From Paracoccaceae bacterium (GTDB taxonomy: Bacteria; Pseudomonadota; Alphaproteobacteria; Rhodobacterales; Rhodobacteraceae), in contig JALSHK010000455.1 of NCBI GenBank assembly GCA_026982275.1, positions 1 through 9,518 of the forward strand: 9,518 nt of DNA, written 5' to 3'. A model generated the notes under the pieces. The model did not search any database and had not been told where the DNA came from. It saw nothing but the letters and a program-made list of their open reading frames with translations. Every line of letters begins with the position of its first letter. The stretch's first letter is position 1. Made by a program: the position numbers and the translations under genes. Positions 6,110-9,518 of this stretch are shown one piece after another.

Positions 6110-6158
6110 GCGGCGCGTTTGGCGGGGTGCTGTTTGATCGATGCCGCATCCGCGCCGC
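6110..6158. terminator. Weak candidate stem between convergent genes
   Basis: GCGGCGCG (6110-6117) is the reverse complement of CGCGCCGC (6151-6158), with a 33-base loop, in the 75-base gap between the converging glutathione transferase and LCCL genes. A bidirectional terminator would be expected here, but the loop is long and no clear T-run follows on either strand. Confidence 0.2.
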
Positions 6159-6177
6159 CTTCATACGCTGCGTGGCT

Positions 6178-6858
6178 TTAATTGCGATCAAACATCAGGC
6201 TGCTATCATAATTTTCCCACGGGCTGCTGGAAATGCCATTGGCTTGGCTGGCGCTGTAGTTGGGCACGCCGGGGCCGCGAAGGGCGGTGACGGTGCCGCC
6301 ATCCGGACCGATGACGCCCGCATGCTGGGCGGCAGCGCAAATATTGCTATCGGCGGTATAAGGCCCACTGCCCCAAACCCCGCCCAGCGAAGCGCTTCCG
6401 GCGGCGCAAGAACAGGACACGCGGTCTTGGCCCGGGGCCAGCGCCGAGCAAGCTTCGAGCGGGCCGTCGCTGTTGGCGGCTACACCAAGCACCAGATTGG
6501 GGTTCACAAACATAAAGCTGCGATCAAATGCGCCCCATTCCTGCGAGGTGATGCCGTTTTGGGTGCTGCTCTTGAAACCCTCTTGGGCACCTGCGGAAAC
6601 CGCCTGCACCTTGCCGCCAGCCGGGGTGATGGCCCCGACATGCTGGGCGGCGGTGCAGATGCTGCTATCGGTGGTATAAATGCCGGTGCCCCAGATACTG
6701 CCCGCGATAAAGCCGGATTCGCAGGTGCAGGCATAGCTTTCGGCCCCATTGGGAAAGCTGCTACAGGCAGGTAGGGCGGCCTCTTGCGCAAAGGCGGCGC
6801 TGGCGGCGAAAAACGGAATAGAAATCAGGACGGAAATAAATTTAGGGTGTCGGGCCAT
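6178..6858 (-). CDS. Secreted protein with two tandem LCCL domains
   Basis: The 226-residue protein begins with a clear signal peptide: basic MARHPK, a hydrophobic core to about residue 20, and a probable cut after AFA (24). The mature part is two copies of one unit, about 30-117 and 135-224. Each has WGTG/WGSG, YTxDSxIC, AAQHxG with a conserved His (73, 179), a Gly-rich strand, and NGI-S-W followed by D-S-MF. This is the LCCL pattern (Limulus factor C, Coch, Lgl1). Each unit has four Cys: 32, 44, 46, 68 and 137, 149, 151, 174, probably two disulfides per domain after export. The copies are 105-106 residues apart and still share short identical DNA stretches. AAAAGGAA (6865-6872, minus strand) is 6 bases before the ATG. 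The protein is likely periplasmic or released. LCCL domains are thought to bind lipid or polysaccharide; the bacterial role is not established. It has no operon partner here. Confidence 0.85.
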   Translation of the reverse strand: MARHPKFISVLISIPFFAASAAFAQEAALPACSSFPNGAESYACTCESGFIAGSIWGTGIYTTDSSICTAAQHVGAITPAGGKVQAVSAGAQEGFKSSTQNGITSQEWGAFDRSFMFVNPNLVLGVAANSDGPLEACSALAPGQDRVSCSCAAGSASLGGVWGSGPYTADSNICAAAQHAGVIGPDGGTVTALRGPGVPNYSASQANGISSSPWENYDSSLMFDRN

Positions 6859-7017
6859 GGGGCGTTCCTTTTATGAGCTGTGGGTAATAGCTATGCATCA
6901 AGCGTTAACAATTTTATAAAGTTCGCGCAACAATGGCGATTCGGGTCGGTTTTGGCTGGCATTGCCGCGCCGCGCATGGCTTGATACGGTAAATTGCTAC
7001 ATACCGGAGGGGTTTTT
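6859..7017. other. Divergent intergenic region between the LCCL and formate dehydrogenase genes
   Basis: This 159-base gap must hold promoters for both directions. It has an AT-rich core (about 6890-6920) with GTTAAC and TTTTATAAA, plus the two ribosome binding sites at its ends. On the minus strand TTGTTG, 17 bases, TGTTAA is a weak promoter candidate in the same core. No convincing plus-strand promoter or operator could be picked out by eye. Confidence 0.4.
7006..7012 (+). promoter_or_regulatory. Strong ribosome binding site of the formate dehydrogenase gene
   Basis: GGAGGGG is 5 bases before the ATG at 7018 and selects that start; the next in-frame ATG (7030) has none. Confidence 0.75.
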
Positions 7018-9518
7018 ATGCCAGAGCTTATGGATTTGACGCTAGATGGCGAAGCCGTGCGGGCCATTGCTGGCGAGAGCCTGTTTGATCTCGCCAAGCG
7101 CTATGGCAAACCCTTGCCGCATCTGTGTTATGCGGATCGTCCGGGCTATGAGGCTTCGGGGAATTGCCGCGCCTGTATGGTCGAGATCGAGGGCGAGCGG
7201 GTGCTGGCCCCTTCTTGTGCGCGCAAGGCCGAGCCGGGGATGGTGGTGCAGACCAAGAGCGCGCGGGCGGTGAAGGCGCGGCGCATGGTGATGGAGCTGC
7301 TGATCACCGACCAACCCGCGAATGACAGCCATTTCCGGGATATGGCAGCGCTGGCGGGGGTGTCAAAAAGCCGTTTTCCCAAGGCAAAAACCACGCCGCT
7401 GCTGGATAATTCCCATGTGGCGATGCGGGTGGATCTGGAGGCCTGCATTCATTGCAACCTGTGTGTTCAGGCCTGCCGCGATGTGCAGGTGAATGATGTG
7501 ATCGGCATGGCGGCGCGCGGGGCGGATAGCACGATTATCTTTGATCAGGCAGACCCAATGGGCGCCTCAACCTGTGTGGCCTGCGGCGAATGTGTGCAGG
7601 CCTGCCCAACCGGCGCTTTGCTTCCCGCCGAGCCTGCGGCGCAGGATTATGATAGCGAGGTGGCTTCGGTTTGCCCCTATTGCGGGGTGGGCTGCCAGCT
7701 TTCCTTCAAGATAAAAGACAATCGTATTGTGCGGGTGGATGGCCTCGATGGCCCCGCCAATCAGGAGCGGCTTTGTGTGAAGGGCCGGTTCGGCTTTGAT
7801 TATATCCACCATAAGCATCGCCTGACCACGCCGCTAATCCGGCTTGAAGGGGCTAAAAAGGGGCTGAATATCGACCCCGCCAATCCCTTCACCCATTTTC
7901 GCAAAGCCACATGGGAGGAGGCGCTGGAGGCTGCCGCCAACGGGCTGCAAGCGCATGGAGACAAGATCGCGGGCTTTGGCTCGGCCAAATGCTCCAATGA
8001 GGAGGCCTATCTTTTTCAAAAGCTGATCAGGGCGGGGTTTGGCAGCAATAATGTGGACCATTGCACGCGGCTTTGCCATGCCTCCTCCGTGGCAGCGCTG
8101 TTGGAGAATGTCGGCTCGGGCGCGGTGACGGCCACGTTTAACGAGATCGAAAATGCCGATGTGGCGATTGTGATCGGCTCGAACGCGATCGAGAACCACC
8201 CTGTCGCCGCCACCTATTTCAAGCAATTCACCAAGCGCGGGGGCAAGCTGATCGTGCTGGATCCGCGCGGTGTGGGCTTGGGGCGCCATGCCAGCCACCG
8301 CGCGCTGTTTACGCCCGGCGCGGATGTGGCGCTGCTGAATGCGATCATGCATGTGATCGCCGCCGAGGGGCTTTATGATAAAGCCTATATCGATCAGTTT
8401 ACCGAGGGCTGGGAGGCCTTCAAGACGCATCTGGAGGATTATGCCCCTGAAAAAATGGAAGCGGTTTGCGGCATTGCGGCCAAGGAGCTTCGCGCCATTG
8501 CCCGCACTTTTGCGGGCGGCAAGGCGGGCATGATCTTTTGGGGCATGGGGGTGAGCCAGCATATTCACGGCACCGATAATGCCCGCTGCCTGATCAGCCT
8601 GGCTTTGATGACCGGCAATGTCGGGAAATCCGGCGCGGGGCTGCATCCGCTCCGGGGGCAGAATAATGTGCAGGGGGCTTCGGATGCGGGGCTGATCCCG
8701 ATGTTTTTGCCCGATTACCAAAGCGTAACCGATGAAGCGGTGCGGGCGGATTTTTGCAAAATATGGGGGATCGGGGATTTTTCAGCCGAGCCGGGCTTGA
8801 CCGTGGTGGAAACCATTCATGCCATCCATGCGGGGGCGGTGCAGGCGATGTATATTCTGGGCGAAAACCCCGCGATGTCGGACCCCGATGTTAGCCATGC
8901 CCGCGCGGCGCTGGCCAAGCTGAAGCACCTCGTGGTGCAGGATATTTTCCTGACCGAAACCGCGATGTTTGCCGATGTGATCCTGCCTGCCGCCGCGTGG
9001 CCCGAGAAAACCGGCACCGCCACCAACACCAATCGCCAAGTGCAAATGGGCCGCGCTGCCATCACCCCGCCGGGTCAGGCCCGCGCCGATTGGCAGATCA
9101 CTACCGATCTGGCCAACCGCCTCGGCCTTGGCTGGGATTATACCCACCCGCGAGAGGTTTTTGCCGAGATGACGCGGCTGATGCCGAGCCTTGACAATAT
9201 CACATGGGAGCGGCTGGAGGCCGAGGGCGCTGTCACCTATCCCAGCCTTTCGCCCGAGGATCCGGGGCAGGCGATTGTATTTGCCGACGGTTTCCCGCGA
9301 GAGGGCGGGGTGGCGAATTTCAAGCCGGCCTCCGTGACCGAGCCTTTCGAGCGCCCTGATGCGGATTATCCTTTTGTGCTGATCACCGGCCGCCAGCTCG
9401 AGCATTGGCACACTGGCAGCATGACGCGGCGCTCCAAAGTGCTGGACGCGGTGGAGCCGGAGGCGAGCTGCGCGATGCATCCAAAAACCCTGCGCGACAT
9501 GAAGGTGAAGGCGGGGGA
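7018..9518 (+). CDS. Molybdenum formate dehydrogenase alpha subunit, Cys type (3' truncated)
   Basis: 833 codons are in the window without a stop; perhaps 90 remain. The domains in order: an N-terminal [2Fe-2S] ferredoxin domain with Cys37, 50, 53, 67; a double [4Fe-4S] ferredoxin domain with CIHCNLC..C (143-153) and CVACGEC..C (186-196); the Mo-proximal [4Fe-4S] site Cys219, 222, 226, 253, with Lys255 beside it; the bis-MGD catalytic domain; and the start of the C-terminal molybdopterin-binding domain from about 782. HCTRLCHASS puts Cys353 as the Mo ligand with His354 next to it, and RGQNNVQG gives Arg546, the likely formate-binding Arg. It oxidises formate to CO2, passing electrons through the clusters to a partner, usually a NAD+-reducing subunit pair not seen here. 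The NuoG/FdsA-type HxxxCxxCxxxxxC cluster site after the first domain is missing (residues about 96-120). There is no twin-arginine signal, so it is cytoplasmic. Confidence 0.93.
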   Translation, partial: MPELMDLTLDGEAVRAIAGESLFDLAKRYGKPLPHLCYADRPGYEASGNCRACMVEIEGERVLAPSCARKAEPGMVVQTKSARAVKARRMVMELLITDQPANDSHFRDMAALAGVSKSRFPKAKTTPLLDNSHVAMRVDLEACIHCNLCVQACRDVQVNDVIGMAARGADSTIIFDQADPMGASTCVACGECVQACPTGALLPAEPAAQDYDSEVASVCPYCGVGCQLSFKIKDNRIVRVDGLDGPANQERLCVKGRFGFDYIHHKHRLTTPLIRLEGAKKGLNIDPANPFTHFRKATWEEALEAAANGLQAHGDKIAGFGSAKCSNEEAYLFQKLIRAGFGSNNVDHCTRLCHASSVAALLENVGSGAVTATFNEIENADVAIVIGSNAIENHPVAATYFKQFTKRGGKLIVLDPRGVGLGRHASHRALFTPGADVALLNAIMHVIAAEGLYDKAYIDQFTEGWEAFKTHLEDYAPEKMEAVCGIAAKELRAIARTFAGGKAGMIFWGMGVSQHIHGTDNARCLISLALMTGNVGKSGAGLHPLRGQNNVQGASDAGLIPMFLPDYQSVTDEAVRADFCKIWGIGDFSAEPGLTVVETIHAIHAGAVQAMYILGENPAMSDPDVSHARAALAKLKHLVVQDIFLTETAMFADVILPAAAWPEKTGTATNTNRQVQMGRAAITPPGQARADWQITTDLANRLGLGWDYTHPREVFAEMTRLMPSLDNITWERLEAEGAVTYPSLSPEDPGQAIVFADGFPREGGVANFKPASVTEPFERPDADYPFVLITGRQLEHWHTGSMTRRSKVLDAVEPEASCAMHPKTLRDMKVKAG

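Noticed and set aside
6127..6774. 215-codon open frame on the plus strand
   Set aside because: It mirrors the LCCL gene. The minus-strand reading has a signal peptide, paired Cys and conserved motifs; the plus reading is Ala/Gly-rich with no start signal.
8074..8079. Selenocysteine formate dehydrogenase
   Set aside because: The active-site codon is TGC (Cys353); no in-frame TGA occurs.
7834..8721. 295-codon open frame on the minus strand
   Set aside because: It is antisense to the formate dehydrogenase catalytic domain, whose plus-strand frame has all expected motifs. The minus product is rich in Arg/His/Gln with no recognisable domain.

Overview
The window looks like chromosomal DNA of an alphaproteobacterium, most likely of the Rhodobacterales/Roseobacter type. 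This rests on the moderately GC-rich codon use, on genes packed with small overlaps, and on the protein families present: an MST-type sulfurtransferase, an ornithine-cyclodeaminase-like protein with a WKT motif, a YibF-like glutathione transferase, a secreted LCCL protein, and a Cys-type molybdenum formate dehydrogenase. The assignment is by recognition, not by search. No rRNA, tRNA, CRISPR array, transposase or prophage gene is visible.

Layout. (1) 1-1055: the 3' part of a gene whose start lies before the window. It encodes an unusual ABC-type ATPase with a very short or missing helical subdomain, joined to a C-terminal region that resembles a catalytically dead dual-specificity phosphatase. 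(2) 1156-3704: a tight plus-strand cluster of sseA (3-mercaptopyruvate sulfurtransferase), a GNAT acetyltransferase overlapping it by 7 bases, and a class I aspartate/aromatic aminotransferase 15 bases further on. Aminotransferases of this family can turn cysteine into 3-mercaptopyruvate, the substrate of SseA, so the cluster may be a cysteine-sulfur mobilisation unit. (3) 3705-3934: a non-coding spacer built almost entirely of nested hairpins inside a perfect 17-bp inverted repeat. (4) 3935-6102: an ornithine cyclodeaminase/mu-crystallin family protein, then a PaiB-family FMN-binding protein that appears to have its own promoter and possibly a leaderless mRNA, then a YibF-like glutathione S-transferase whose start overlaps the PaiB stop. 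(5) 6178-6858, minus strand: a secreted protein made of two LCCL domains. (6) 7018-9518: a molybdenum formate dehydrogenase alpha subunit, cut by the window end, divergent from the LCCL gene.

Most of the window is ordinary accessory metabolism of amino acids, sulfur, redox and formate. The parts most worth a second look are the reduced ABC ATPase/pseudophosphatase fusion, the 193-bp nested palindromic element, the possible cysteine transamination/sulfurtransfer operon, and the tandem LCCL protein.
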